64,000 bases of DNA from Hyaloscypha bicolor E (Eukaryota; Ascomycota; Leotiomycetes; Helotiales; Hyaloscyphaceae), in contig NW_020194626.1 of assembly GCF_002865645.1 (NCBI RefSeq), positions 744,001 to 808,000 of the forward strand, given 5' to 3'. The notes under the pieces were generated by a model that saw nothing but the letters and a program-made list of their open reading frames with translations, was not told the DNA's origin and searched no databases. The position numbers and the translations under genes were made by a program. Within the stretch, counting starts at the first letter, position 1. Each line of letters begins with the position of its first letter. Shown one piece after another: positions 24,291 through 36,105 of this stretch.

Positions 24291-27200
24291 ATGAATCGAT
24301 TTCGAACAAAGAAGAAAGCCAAGGAGGCTGAAGGTTTGGTCCGAGTCTCGACCGATTCCGATGGACCCCCACTAGCACCTGTGAAGTCCTCGAAGACTTT
24401 CAGACGAGGCAAGAAGGGTCAGGAACCGGAGCCTAAGCTAGAGATCGATCTTGCCACTGCGTTGCCATCGTCAGACGACTTTCGGACGAGTCTGTTAATG
24501 AGCGGTCTCTCCGCACGATTTTCCATGCTCCGCGAACAAGACGACCCTAAATCGAAGATTGGAAAGGCGAGTGATGACAGTGTTCTATTTCCCAAGCGGC
24601 AGTCGAGGTTAAATGACTTCGGGTTTCAGTCACATGGATTATCAGATATTGCAGAGGTTTCGTCAATCAACGGATCAATCAGACCTCCTTTCGCCTTTGG
24701 AAGGGCCGACTCCTTCCACACAACGGACGGTTACGGAACCGACGATGATTCTACACACACAGGCAGCATCATGAACCGGTCAAAGCCAGGCGAAGGAAAC
24801 AATCTCTTTGGTGGTCGGCAGAAAATATACAAGATCCCGGTTAATTCATCTGGGTCCTCAAAAACCACGACTGATAGTGCAGGTGGGGGCATGGGCGGTC
24901 GAGCTTTATATGAGAATGATGTCAGCCAATCAGCCTTTCAACGACTCCGTGAGCGTGAAAGGGAACAAGAACGGCGGGAACGGGCAGAACGGCAAGAGCG
25001 CGAAGAGATGGAGGCTCAATCATCACGACCCAGCTCACCACCCCCTTCCGGTTACAATCGCAACAGGGAAACCTCATCTACAACGTCTTCAGCCGGTCCG
25101 TCAAATACCAGGACGTCCACAGCCGCGACCTCCTTTACCTCACAAAGAACCCCATCTCTGAGTGGTGCACATACCCCAGTGACCCCGAATGTTCCCAATT
25201 CGGGCACCCCTACCCTTGAGAGATCCACGACCAAAGGCCGTCGCTTATACGAGACTGGTCTCGATCAGCATCTGCATGAACAGCAATTTTCTGCCATGAA
25301 CAGGATTGACACATTGACTAGGCAGCGGACCATTGGAGCCCAAACTCCACCCCTCGGACTTTCACCAACAGCAGGTCCTCATGTGAGCGAGAGATGGGAC
25401 CGACACCAGCTTGCTGGGAAAGCCAGCATGCCAAACCTTCGAGCGGCAAGCCCGCCCCCAACAGGCGCTGCCATGGGTACTTTTGACTTTACTGCAAGAC
25501 AGAACAATGCTATTGAAAGTAAGCCCTTTGGGATGACCTCTCCCCCTCTAAGTCCTCCGATGAGCGAGCACGACGATCCCGTCTCTCTTGCACTTCAACC
25601 CAATGATAGAGGCAAAGCTACAGCGTTAGGTGCCTTTTCAAAGCCTGTCCAACCATATGACGAGAACAAGTACTCTCAAAGACAGCTTCAGATGCAACAG
25701 GGAAGAGAAACACCACCTCGGAAGAACTCGCCACCCCGTGCTTTTGTCCCTCGACAACAACAGCAAGTGAGCCGTACCCGTGCAGACTCGAACCTTACCT
25801 TCGCGTCCGGCAGTTCGAGATCAAACTCCTCAGCCCAAAGACATTTTCTACCAAAGGACCGAATCCCAGAAACCTTGAGAACTGAGAATCCTGTACCAGA
25901 AAACGAATCCACAGGTGGTGGAACATTCTTGAGCTCGCCTGACGGCAGCCCCCAGGGCTCTCCGAACGACTTGATGCAGGAACCTAGCAAGCCAAAAGCA
26001 ATTCTTCGACCACTTGATTTGTACGCCAAATATCGACAGGATCTACCAATGAATCTTGAACGCCCTCCGGAGTCAGAGCATCCTGCGAACCGGCAGCAAA
26101 CCAATGAGGAAACCTCAAATGGACTTACGGAAACTCGTACTCAACTCACGACTACCAATCTGCAGCCTCATCCTGCAACCCAGCCTCCAGCAGACTCCCC
26201 TACTCTAGGTCCAACGGTGGGTCTGATAGACATTCATCAATTTCGCCAGCACCTGAGGGCGGATAGCAACAGCTCATCGATATATGGCGGGGAACCATCG
26301 GCTGGCATAACGTCTCGTTTCCCATTCGATCACACCGAGTCATTACCGCAGAATGATTATGCAACTAAAAACAACCCCTGGGAATCAGACGATTGGGATC
26401 ATGATTATTATAAGGACGCCAATTTTGGTCAGGATGGCGCCTCTGACATGGCGAGAATGGACGAAGTCTTGCCTGCTCCGCTCTCAACTCGTTCGCCAAA
26501 TATTGAAGTAACTGGGCAGGGTCCCCGCAAGCCATCATGGGAGAAGGAAATGGAGAATCATCACACCAGAAATGGAAGCTCCGAGACCCAGAAAGAACGT
26601 CAAGACTTCCAGAATGAGCTCGCCACCCGTCGAAGGCGTGTTCAAGAGAGTCTGAAGAGTTTCGTTGAGACGGAGAGCAAGGCCGAAAGCCCCATGCTAG
26701 GGTCTGAGTTACCTTTGAAGAACAATCCTTTGGGGCTTCTGAAGACCAAGTCGAGTCGTGGGTCGGTAATCAGCGGAACAAAAGAACCTGGACAGACCAA
26801 AGCTATGAAGATGTTGGGCATTGGAAATGCGACTATGACCAGCTCTCACTCACCAAACAAGCAAAGTTTTGAGGAGACTCCATGGCAAAAGGAAGAAGAG
26901 GAGATGCTGCGAGGGGTGGCGAAGCCTCCCACGTCGCCCACACAGACTAGAGATTTTCGACAGGCTCGCAGGGATGCACAGCGTGATCGTGAGAAGCAGG
27001 TTACATTGAGGCATCAACAAAATCAACAACGGATGGCAGCGGAAGCGAGTGAGTCGGAATGGTCCAATTCCCGGATGGATCACCAGCCGCGCCAGCGAGC
27101 ACCAAATGGCGACCGAATCCCCCCCAATATTCGGACTGGACCCCGCACGCAAAGTCGAGAGAGAAGACAGCACCCCCCACCTGTGACCCATTCATTCAAT

Positions 27201-28184
27201 ACAGGTAGCGGCCGAGACAGCAAGGACAGTGCGGGAACGCCACGCTCTGGATCGAGACCGCCGTCCGGCGCTTCAAGAGATCGATCCGGCTCTGATACCT
27301 CAGGGGGACGTTCCAAAAGTCGAAATGGGCGATACAAAGACGACTTAGCAAAGGCAATGGCTGAGGGCACGTCGAGCTCTAGTCAAGGCTACTATGAAGA
27401 ACTCGAAGTTCCTTCTGCACGCTTTGCTCCAAGATCGCCCGGGAATCCAGGCATGGGATTTTCTCAGTCTCCAATTCCATCGCCAATGCTTGGCTCCAAC
27501 AGCAGATCAAGAAGCAATAGCAATTTAGCAACTGCTGGATATTACGATAGCCAAAAGTCCCCGATGATGCTTCAGAGTGGCCGCGAGACACCTGAAATTG
27601 GTCTTGCACCTAGACCTTCTCCCACAGCTCCATTCGTGGTCAACGCGACACCAGCATTGATCCAACCTTCACCCGCTGGTTCCGGAGCCAATACACCAAC
27701 CGTACAGGGTTTCCAGAGCCAAGGTGGGATCCCTACACATCGGAAGAGATCCATCAACAAGTCCGACATTTCTGAACCAAGATTCATTTCTTCCACATCC
27801 AGAGTCACCACAGTTAATCTTCCTCCAGGGTCGTCCTTGCAGAATGGCACTGAGGTTTATGCGCCACCCATTCCTCCCGTGAATCCTAAACGTCGCCAAA
27901 CCCGTGCGATCTTTGGGACCTTGATGGGAAAGAAAGACGAGTACGATGAAATCCACTCTATGCCATCAGCAACTCAATCTACCGAGGAAATGAGCACCTT
28001 TTCCGCGGATGAAGGTGAATTTAAATCCAAGCACCGGCAGAAGCTCCGGAAATCCTCGAGCGAAGGTGGGAACCTCAATGCCCGGGCCAGACACGCCGCT
28101 CAAGCCGCTCCAAGCCCAGCGGTTCCATCTTTTCCCATCGGCTCAGGAAGTCCTCCGCGCCTTGGTGAAGGCGGGATGTTTTAG
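24291..28184 (+). CDS. Large disordered conserved fungal protein
   Basis: 1297 aa in one exon, with the start in an AGCAAAATGAA context after a long pyrimidine-rich leader. I do not recognise a named family. The N-terminus is basic (MNRFRTKKKAKEAEG, then FRRGKKG) and leads into a well-ordered-looking block SDDFRTSLLMSGLSARFSML with DDSVLFPKRQSRL near residues 65-110. A charged coiled-coil-like run of Arg/Glu heptads (RLREREREQERRERAERQ) lies near 220-240. The rest is Ser/Pro/Gln/Gly-rich and disordered, with a second basic/Gln helix near 890-920. Such layouts occur in cell-polarity, septum or cortex adaptors, but that is only an analogy. Single-exon length without stops and consistent composition make it a certain gene. 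Confidence 0.9.
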   Translation: MNRFRTKKKAKEAEGLVRVSTDSDGPPLAPVKSSKTFRRGKKGQEPEPKLEIDLATALPSSDDFRTSLLMSGLSARFSMLREQDDPKSKIGKASDDSVLFPKRQSRLNDFGFQSHGLSDIAEVSSINGSIRPPFAFGRADSFHTTDGYGTDDDSTHTGSIMNRSKPGEGNNLFGGRQKIYKIPVNSSGSSKTTTDSAGGGMGGRALYENDVSQSAFQRLREREREQERRERAERQEREEMEAQSSRPSSPPPSGYNRNRETSSTTSSAGPSNTRTSTAATSFTSQRTPSLSGAHTPVTPNVPNSGTPTLERSTTKGRRLYETGLDQHLHEQQFSAMNRIDTLTRQRTIGAQTPPLGLSPTAGPHVSERWDRHQLAGKASMPNLRAASPPPTGAAMGTFDFTARQNNAIESKPFGMTSPPLSPPMSEHDDPVSLALQPNDRGKATALGAFSKPVQPYDENKYSQRQLQMQQGRETPPRKNSPPRAFVPRQQQQVSRTRADSNLTFASGSSRSNSSAQRHFLPKDRIPETLRTENPVPENESTGGGTFLSSPDGSPQGSPNDLMQEPSKPKAILRPLDLYAKYRQDLPMNLERPPESEHPANRQQTNEETSNGLTETRTQLTTTNLQPHPATQPPADSPTLGPTVGLIDIHQFRQHLRADSNSSSIYGGEPSAGITSRFPFDHTESLPQNDYATKNNPWESDDWDHDYYKDANFGQDGASDMARMDEVLPAPLSTRSPNIEVTGQGPRKPSWEKEMENHHTRNGSSETQKERQDFQNELATRRRRVQESLKSFVETESKAESPMLGSELPLKNNPLGLLKTKSSRGSVISGTKEPGQTKAMKMLGIGNATMTSSHSPNKQSFEETPWQKEEEEMLRGVAKPPTSPTQTRDFRQARRDAQRDREKQVTLRHQQNQQRMAAEASESEWSNSRMDHQPRQRAPNGDRIPPNIRTGPRTQSRERRQHPPPVTHSFNTGSGRDSKDSAGTPRSGSRPPSGASRDRSGSDTSGGRSKSRNGRYKDDLAKAMAEGTSSSSQGYYEELEVPSARFAPRSPGNPGMGFSQSPIPSPMLGSNSRSRSNSNLATAGYYDSQKSPMMLQSGRETPEIGLAPRPSPTAPFVVNATPALIQPSPAGSGANTPTVQGFQSQGGIPTHRKRSINKSDISEPRFISSTSRVTTVNLPPGSSLQNGTEVYAPPIPPVNPKRRQTRAIFGTLMGKKDEYDEIHSMPSATQSTEEMSTFSADEGEFKSKHRQKLRKSSSEGGNLNARARHAAQAAPSPAVPSFPIGSGSPPRLGEGGMF

Positions 28185-29361
28185 TGTTTCTTATGAATGC
28201 GGGCCGTTATTATACGGCCTTATATATATACCCTTGCCATATTTTCCATGTATCAGATAATGTTTACACGAGACTTTCATATGTATATCAACCCCATGGC
28301 GCTTTAAAAAGACTGGGAGGGATTTGGCGTTTTGAGAGCGAACGCGTGTAATCATGCCTCTTTCCTTTGGAGCCACGAATTGTGGTTTGGTGGGAATGAG
28401 GAGGAGTGTTTGTACCAATATGTTCGTCACTGATGCTTCAGCTGGCCTGGTGTGTCGGAGATGGTTATCTGTAAAGCGGTGTTTGGCTGTATGGTGAGGC
28501 GGTGTGGATATATCTAACGGGCGAGGTAGCCATTGAGATGATACACTATATTAAAATAAAATTATATATCAATTTCTTCAACTTTAACGTCAGGAATTTG
28601 GAAAGATTGGTTTCGAATGTAGAATGAATCGGGGACCACTAAAAACGCCTCGGCTTGCCGTGCCTCGACATCTCCTTGGATGCTCTCGAGCGCAGACATG
28701 TTGCTTCTCTCGCTTTGCAGGTCTGAGTGCGTAACCAAAGAAAGCAACTGCTGCACTGCAAGCATGATTAACATTTATATCTTGCGTTCTATCACGTGTT
28801 GGCAATAGTTGGGGAGGGTTGTTTAAAGATGCTCTAACCACCTCCACGAACAGTCGCTCTCGGTCAGGGACTGGGGAGCTTCATGTACATAGTGGAAACA
28901 GACAATAAAGAAAGCTTTTGACTTTGCCATCGAGATTTCCCTTTTGAAAGTAAGGAGGAAATGAAACTGTTCCTCGCAAACCTACGTAGATAGGATGCAA
29001 TTCTCGATTCAAGAGAAAAATTCCCACCCAGATAACCAAATAGCATCCATTGAGGAGCGGCCTGTGTATTACAAACGGAGGAAAGGAGGACGATCCAAAA
29101 GAGGCAACGCGCCTCTTGTGGCGCAAACCTAAGCGAAACGATATTTCTAGATTTTGCGAGGCGGGGTGTCTATCATAGGCAGCGCAGACAGCTACCTCCA
29201 ACATTTCGTTCACGACACGGCCATTCCGCCTCCTTTGTCAGGGACGAACGACTCCCCAGATGCTACATGACCAGATGCTCGGTCAATGTTAATCTTGGGG
29301 ACGTCACTCGTATACCGTAACGCCGCCCTTCGAAGCTGGCCGTGGTCACCTTCACTTCAAC
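28185..29361. other. Intergenic, no gene seen
   Basis: 3' UTR of the 24291 gene, then AT-rich DNA around 28540-28580, then the promoter of the BTB-like gene. Small minus frames here show no domain. Confidence 0.45.
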
Positions 29362-31675
29362 ATGGCTCCCTCAAGCAATTCCGCGAAGGCTCTTCAGCAG
29401 AACCGCCCGCGGCCTGCTGTACCCAGGACCGTCGTGCCAGCCATTCCACTGCCATACATTCAGAAGCGCCAGCAGCAAGAGGCGGCTCGTGCCAAGGCAA
29501 GGGAAGGAGAAGCTGCTGCTCCCACGGTTGTGGAAACACCTACACCCTCTTCTCCCGCCTCGACGACCGCGCACATCACCCCAGCCATAGCCAACGGCTC
29601 TTCAAAAGGCTACTCAGCTGAGAGACCAGAGGAAAGCAACGAATCGGCTTCTCCAATGACGCCTGCTACCTCCGCTACACCGGCTTTAGAGGAATCTTCA
29701 CAACAATCCGACGTTGGGGACACCGAGATTTCTGCCCAAGACACGACCACAGGTAAGCAAACGGAATTCACTCTTCCTTACAATTCGTTGTGCTAACTCG
29801 GAGAAAGAAGAACCTCAAGAGACGCCGAGATCGGTTCCCTCTGAAACCCAATCCTCAGCCTCGAGATCGACTTACCAGATGCCTCCACCCTTCGTCCCTT
29901 CGCACCATGGCCAGTTCAACGGCATGGGTCCTGATTCTGCCAAGTACCCTCCGCCGCAGCCGTTCAACGGCCAGCCTCCGATGCATCACACCCATCCCAC
30001 CGCTGGAAGCGTCATGTTTGGTGGACATCCCGACTCGAACAATTCCTCTCCTGCACCTCCCCCATCTGCTGGCAACGTCCCGCCGTACCCATACCAACAA
30101 GCGCCTCAGCATGGAGCTGCTCGTCATGGCCCTCATCAGTCCAATGGTGCGAACGCTCAGAACATGCCCAATGGCTTCTCTCCCATGGGTCCACCGCCGC
30201 CTCCAGGCTATTATCCACGTCCAGATGGCTTCATAAATCAGAGTGGTAACGATAACTTTGCTCGCCGTCAAATGGCCTCCTTCGGACCTCCTGATATTTA
30301 CTCTGGCGCACCCAGCTACGACCCTTCTACCCCGCAAAGCTTCCATGGGTCGCAATCATCTGCGCCGAATGAACAGGAGAACGGCCCTGCCTTCTACAGC
30401 CAGTATCCTACTGCAGTCGTCAATGGTAGCAATGGTCATATTGACGAGGTTCGCCTATACCAACAGCCACGCCCAAAGACTCGTACCGCGTCTCAGCAGG
30501 TCGTCACCGATGCGAACAACTTCCCTGGACCAGTCCGCCACCCAACTCACCAACAGATGGATCACTTCGACGGCCTCGTTGGTTACGTCCAATCTCAGTT
30601 TGCTGACCCGACCTTCGCAGACTACACGCTTGAGCTTCGTTACTCAGATGACCGTGCACCTCCTGTTCGCATTCCCGGCCACAACTTGATGTTTGCGCGG
30701 AGCCCAGCACTCAAGGCCCTTATGACAGCTCAAGCTCGAGACAGCAATAGCGATGGTCTGACAGTTCGAACTCTGCTCATCGAGTCCGATGATCGTTACT
30801 TACGCTCAGATGGGTTCTGGATGGCGGTGCAAAGACTCTATGCTGGCCCTCTCCTGGACTTGGGTGCAGCTGCGATGGCGGCGACTGCGCAATTCACAGG
30901 TCCAATGCCAGGTACCCCAACTGATCGGTTCGATCTTGCTCTTGGTTACGCTGCAGCTGGTCACATCCTTCAAATCCCACCGGTCGTCCATCGTGGTATT
31001 GAGAATGCTAGCCACTTTGTCAACTGGGCCACGCTTGAAAAGGCACTCGACTTCTCTCTCGACGGTGGCCTTGATTCCCAGTGGACCTTGGCAGCCCAAC
31101 CCGACATATCACGATCCCCAAGCACCTATGGTCCAGACGTCAACATACTCATTTCCAGCGCCTTGAACTGGGTCATCACCAACTTCCCAGCAGGTTTTAA
31201 GCTCGATTTTTCCGCTGGGGAGCCGACACGGAACCGTAGACTCCCGGCCGTTCAAGACCTTCGCCCATCTGTTCCGAACCCCCGTCTCAGCATGATCAAG
31301 TTTGGCGACCACCCCACCGAAGAGAGCGTCCGATCAACCTCAGCAAACTCGGTCACGGTCACCCTTTCCAAAGTATTGCTCAACCTCCCGTTCCATCTGT
31401 TGAAGTATGTTCTGGAGTCACCACGTCTGGGCAATGTTCAAGGTTGGGCAACAACAGTTCTTCGACAAGATGTCATGCACACCGTCATCCAGGAGCGTGA
31501 GAAACGTAGACTCAAGGTCCATGCGGCTACGTATGTTTCCAATGCTGAGCGTAATGGAAATGCTAAGGAGTGGGATTCTGTTGGATGGCAAGAGAGTGTC
31601 GAAGCTCTTGGTGGCAACGAGACAACTCCCACCTTGACTCGAACTTGGGTTGATTTCACCGTTCCCGACTCCTAA
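29362..31675 (+). CDS. BTB/POZ-like fungal protein with Pro/Gln-rich N-terminus
   Basis: Exons 29362..29752 and 29808..31675; the 55-nt intron (GTAAGC, CTAAC branch, AAAG acceptor) is phase 1 and joins TT to EEPQETPRSV, giving 752 aa. The first 390 residues are low complexity (Pro, Gln, His, Ser, Asn). A BTB/POZ-like fold follows: DYTLELRYSDDRAPPVRIPG, then HNLMFARSPALKALM and LLIESDDRYLRSDGFWMAVQ with RLYAG. The C-terminal 250 residues look folded (LNLPFHLLKYVLESPRLG, ERRKRRLKVHA-like charged helix). BTB domains mediate dimerisation or cullin binding; no DNA-binding partner domain is visible. The gene is well conserved in style but I know no specific name. Confidence 0.85.
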
Positions 31676-32276
31676 ATTCATTGGATGGAAACATATGCTG
31701 AACGACGGAGATCTTCTTGTATTTGATTGATTACTGGTGCATTCGGCGTTGCATAGGAGCCCTCATCATGATTATTTTCGAGGGTCAACGCTGCGTCTTT
31801 GCATACAAGGGCGGATATGCAGACAGATCAGGAGTGACTTTTTCTTCTGGCTTACAATATTGAGTGCAAACATTTGCATACAATCTGATCCAGATTTTGC
31901 TGGAGATGGATGGGGAAAAAATCCTTTACATAAAAGCGCATGGGATAGTGGCTTAGTCCTTGTAATGACCGCAGCAAATACCTAGGGAGTTGTGCCCAAA
32001 ATGCGGAGTTTCCTAGACCGTAGTTTTTCTGCCTAGTGACTCGAATGACTTGTGAAGGGACAAATTTTAATCCTCCCTAATCTTGAGATTGGAAGCAAGA
32101 TAGAGTTGGGGTTGATGAATCCAAATCCAATTTCAAAGAAGACGGCAGGAACTCTAAATGAAGTAGGTCTCGTACCATTTGGACCATTCTTGAGCGGCCA
32201 AATATCAACAAGTACGACAATCCGAGGTTGGAAGGATCAAACGGTTAAATATTTCATTCGCATATCATTACTCCGT
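31676..32276. other. Convergent intergenic region
   Basis: Lies between the 3' ends of two convergent genes; expected to contain both terminators. No further feature seen. Confidence 0.4.
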
Positions 32277-34733
32277 TTACGATGCCGGCATCAAAAGTCC
32301 TATCGTAGTCCTTACAGCACCCAGTGGCCCCTTTTCCTTCACAAGCTTAGTAAACATCTCCGGCACCTTCGCCAGACTTTCCCTTCCGTCTGCCGCTTGC
32401 CCTGTGCTTTTGCATTAGTTTCCAACCTCATTTTGTACCCAAGTGAGTGAAAGAGACTTACAGTTCCTCGGCAACCTGGCAATGGCAGCAATATGACTAT
32501 CCACCTCCCCCGTCCAATCGAATCGAATCCTCCATTCGAATCTCAGCTCCACCTCTTCATTAGCCAGTCCCATACTCGTGCGTCCTATTTGAGGCAGAAG
32601 CTGCTTCCTGGTCCACTTCTGTTGCACCGAGGACTCCTCTGCCTCGTCTCCTTCGGCGTTGACCTCTTCTTCATCCTCAACTACAGAGCCGTGTCTCTTC
32701 CGCTTCTTCTTTCGCTGCCTCGAGAGGGATTTCGTCCTAGCTTGCGCCGTTCCAAATTCGCTCTCAACAGCGCACCAGAATCGCGCTCGCTGGATGGAGA
32801 CTTCGGTCCATCTTCCCATGGCCCAACAGATCGTTGTGACGTCTTTACCTAGCGGTCCATCCCTCCTTGCTCTGTCTCTTATGAAGGTGCCTAGCTCTGT
32901 CTCGGCATTCATGTCGAGTCTGAGGATGTCGAGGCTCGTGATAGAAAGATTTGAGGTATCTACTGTCATAGAAAATCTGGTTGCGAAGAGCCCTGATGGG
33001 TGGGAGGCATGAATCACATGCCTTTGCCGTATTGGTGGCTCTAACTCTTGAGTTGAAGAGTCCGATGAGGTGGGCTCCGAGGGCAGAATTGCGAGGGTCG
33101 ATGTAAATGTTAGAGGACTAAAGGCTTGAAGGTATGGGAGAGGATCGTCGAGAGGGATTGGTAGATGAGAAGGGATAGGTTTCTCTGTGACTGGTAATTG
33201 AACTTGCTTTCTCCTCCGTGGTTGGAATGGTAGGAATGAGCCAATCGACTTGAAGATACTAGTTGGCTTTGGTTTTGGAGGTGCTTCTGGGGCGGTGGCA
33301 CGTAGTAGCATAGCAGCCAATTCGTCTGATTTCGCAGGTTGTCCCGGCCCCGTTTTCTTGGACTCGGACCGTTGACGAAGCCGCTCATTTTCTGCGTTGG
33401 CCAGAGCGACGTCTGCCTGTAGTTGCTGGAGTTCTTTGAACAGATCATCTCGAGCCTTTTTCTTAGAGGCATGTGGATCTCCTGGTATCAAGAATCTGGC
33501 AGATTTCCGACGTTTTGGAGCTTTCTCTGACTCGGGCTTCGGTGGAGGGACCGCTGAAGCAACCTCTTTTACTGGCTCTTTCGCTGGCTCTTCAGGCGGC
33601 GGGTCTCGAGGTTTGAGGGGCGACGATTTCAGCTTTTCTCCTAGGGCTTTACTCCTCCTAGCTCGCTTGCTTGGGGTATCATGAATTCCAGTCGGAGGCG
33701 TCGTGACAACTGGATCCGGTATACCTAGCTGGGTAGGTGTTGGAGGTAGTTCTGGCTCTTCACGTCGATTGAACCGATCGACCTCAGCAGTCTGCGTGCG
33801 TGGGCGTGGAGGAAAATGGTCTGGAGTTATGACTGCCTCCTCTACCACTGGGACTGTGCTCGAGGTCTCCGGAGCATGAGGTTGTGGACGTAGATCTACC
33901 TCCGCGGCCAACTCTGCTGACTGTGGCCTCGGAGACCTTTCCAAAATCTCAGCGATTCCAGTTTGATTAGGCAATGGCCCGGTTGGCGTTGTAGACACGT
34001 CTACCAGTCCTTCGGTTTGGATTACCATTTCCTCAATGTTGACAGCAGGCTCTGGTGCCACGGGAGATCTCCTCAGGCCTGTTTTCCGAAATGGATCAAA
34101 ATTATCTTGTACTGGAGCGTCAGCCTGGGAGCTTATGGGTGACCTCCTTAAACCTTTCTTCTGAAACGGGTTGATTTTCTCGTGACGCTCTTGTGCAGTA
34201 TCCCCACTTGAGCCCTCAACTGGCGCTTTTGCTGGCTGCTTCACAGGTGAGCGCGACGATCTCCTTGGCTTAGTAGATAGTCCTCCTCCGACAGATCTAG
34301 TACTTCGAGCACTCGGCGTGGTGGCCCGCTGAGTCTCTGTTTCCTTCTCCACCAACAGCTCATTCTCTTGTGTAGAGGACCCATTCGACTGAAATCGCTC
34401 CCTCTCTTCTCCAGTAATCACAGACGGGCCTTCTGTAGAGGACTGTATCTCTCCCAACGCTTTTGAAGAAACATCCTGCAGGTCCTTGCCTCGACTTTCT
34501 AGTCTGCCAGATCCAGATCCTGAGGACGAAGGTCGATTTAACAATTGCGGATGGTGTTTCGCCAGACTCGCCTTCGTCGGAGATGCAAAAGACGGTCTGC
34601 CAGGCATTGTCTTCGCTCCATCTTGTCGAGGTACTGGAATACGGCTGGGTGTTGCGGGCGCGTCAACGGGGAGCGATGTTGTCGGCGACGTCTTGCGCCG
34701 TTTGGCGGGAGAGTCTGCCATTGAATAATTCAA
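32277..34733 (-). CDS. Uncharacterised nuclear-type protein, Ser/Pro/Lys-rich with folded C-terminus
   Basis: Exons 32462..34733 and 32277..32401 give 798 aa. The intron (GTAAGT to GCACAG, 60 nt) joins ARLPRN to WQAADGRESLAKVPEMF in phase and replaces an otherwise odd tail. The N-terminal 400 residues are disordered with repeated RRSP motifs (KKGLRRSPISS, KTGLRRSPVAP), likely phosphorylation or CDK-type sites, and several basic clusters (KRARRSK, KRRKSARF). A coiled coil lies near 435-470 (DLFKELQQLQADVALANAEN). The last 280 residues look globular, with beta-type runs RFSMTVDTSNLSITSLDILR and WRIRFDWTGEVDSHIAAIAR. The layout recalls kinetochore or chromatin proteins with RWD-like domains, but I cannot assign a family. 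It is divergent from the OXLD1-like gene (473 bp apart). Confidence 0.8.
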
Positions 34734-35206
34734 GTCCTCCTATCGCCGTTCCATATTCCGCTGGAGATATTACACGTCAGGTCGCGAGGTCGAGATTGTT
34801 AATTCGTTGCGAGAGCTGGAGGGGTTGAAGATGTGAAGTGCATGCGCGTAGGTGGTTTCGAGGACGCGACTTGTGAGGGACAAACCTCGCGAAGAGCCGC
34901 CCGCTATCAGCCAGAGATGCACGGAAGCCTTCAACGCCGATTTTTCGCAGCAATTAAATGCTACGAGCTGATTTGATGAAGTTTAATGGTAAATGCTTTA
35001 CCTAAGATAGTTTTTGAAGTATCCGTTTTGGTCACGAGATCTATTCCTTGCTTATAAACAACGCCTATGACGTTCCGCGGTCTAGAGCTTTTGAAAATAT
35101 TCTGCAGAACTACGAACAAACCGCATTTTGAACCACTATAAGACTCAATGATTTCACGATAGTATTCGCTTTCGAATCTCACTCGAGAGATGCCCTCAGA
35201 GGACAA
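34734..35206. promoter_or_regulatory. Divergent promoter region
   Basis: 473 bp between two divergent start codons. No specific operator recognised; called from orientation. Confidence 0.35.
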
Positions 35207-35938
35207 ATGGAGACGAAATTTGTTCTCCGCACGTCACAGCGCTTGAAAAGCCCTCTTCTACGCCACCTCCGATACGCCTCCTGCAACAGCAAACCTTCCA
35301 CGCAACAAGCAAAGCCGATCGGAGATTACTATGTCTCTATCCTCCAATCCTCTACTCCAACAATCACTAGCAAACCACCTACGACAGCAATTCCCTCCTT
35401 GACACCTGCAATCTCTACCACCCGCTCTGATGCTCTGGAAGAGCCTAAGATTCTCTTCTCCTCACGCCTCTCTTCACCTTTAGAACGACGCTCTGAAATC
35501 CAGAAGAAGTCAGTGCTAGTGGCAGGCGTATGGGTTCCTCCACGACCCGACGAACCGGACAATTGTTGTATGAGTGGCTGCGTGAATTGTGTCTGGGATC
35601 GATATGGAGATGAGCTAGAAGAGTGGGCGGCTGCTAGGAAGGAGGCTGACCGCGCCTTGAGAAAAGAGAAAGGATACGAGCAGGGCAAGAAGAGGAGGAA
35701 GAAGAGTGGATTGAGTGGGACGGGGCTGATGTTAGGGGAAGGAGAGAAAGGAGCTTCGCATACTTTGATCAGCGTGGATGATGATGGAGGTGGGAGCGAG
35801 ACGAATTGGGGGACGGGATTGGAGACAGATTTTACGAGTGAAGATTTATTCAAAGGTATTCCTGTGGGAATAAGGGAGTTTATGAAGCAAGAGAAGCGGT
35901 TGAAAGAGAAGCATGCCAGGGAGGGAACAATAGGGTAG
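35207..35938 (+). CDS. Oxidoreductase-like domain protein (OXLD1-type, mitochondrial)
   Basis: 243 aa, one exon. The N-terminus is basic and lacks acidic residues for 30 positions (LRTSQRLKSPLLRHLRYAS), a good mitochondrial presequence. The diagnostic block is PPRPDEPDNCCMSGCVNCVW with DRYGDELEEW directly after, residues about 111-140: the CCxxGCxxC cysteine set of the oxidoreductase-like family. The remainder is charged and helical, ending KQEKRLKEKHARE. The family is conserved from fungi to human OXLD1, its Cys set suggesting metal or redox binding, but no reaction is established. It converges on DPM3 with only about 167 bp between stop codons. Confidence 0.85.
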   Translation: METKFVLRTSQRLKSPLLRHLRYASCNSKPSTQQAKPIGDYYVSILQSSTPTITSKPPTTAIPSLTPAISTTRSDALEEPKILFSSRLSSPLERRSEIQKKSVLVAGVWVPPRPDEPDNCCMSGCVNCVWDRYGDELEEWAAARKEADRALRKEKGYEQGKKRRKKSGLSGTGLMLGEGEKGASHTLISVDDDGGGSETNWGTGLETDFTSEDLFKGIPVGIREFMKQEKRLKEKHAREGTIG

Positions 35939-36105
35939 ACGATATACCACATACTAGGAGACACATGAAACGAGTCGGTCTTCATGGCATTTTCGCCTAG
36001 GTTTCAAGTAACACATCCGGGTCTCATAGAGCCAGCAGCAAGATTAGAGGTTCTCCTCTGAACTCCAGTGTCAATGCATAGTTTCCCCAGTAGAAGTCCC
36101 AATAC

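Noticed and set aside
30000..31100. Antisense and shifted frames within the BTB-like gene
   Set aside because: Shadows of the real 752-aa frame.
32277..34733. Assignment to a named inner-kinetochore subunit (CENP-O/Mcm21 type)
   Set aside because: General layout is similar, but I could not match specific conserved positions, so I left it unnamed.
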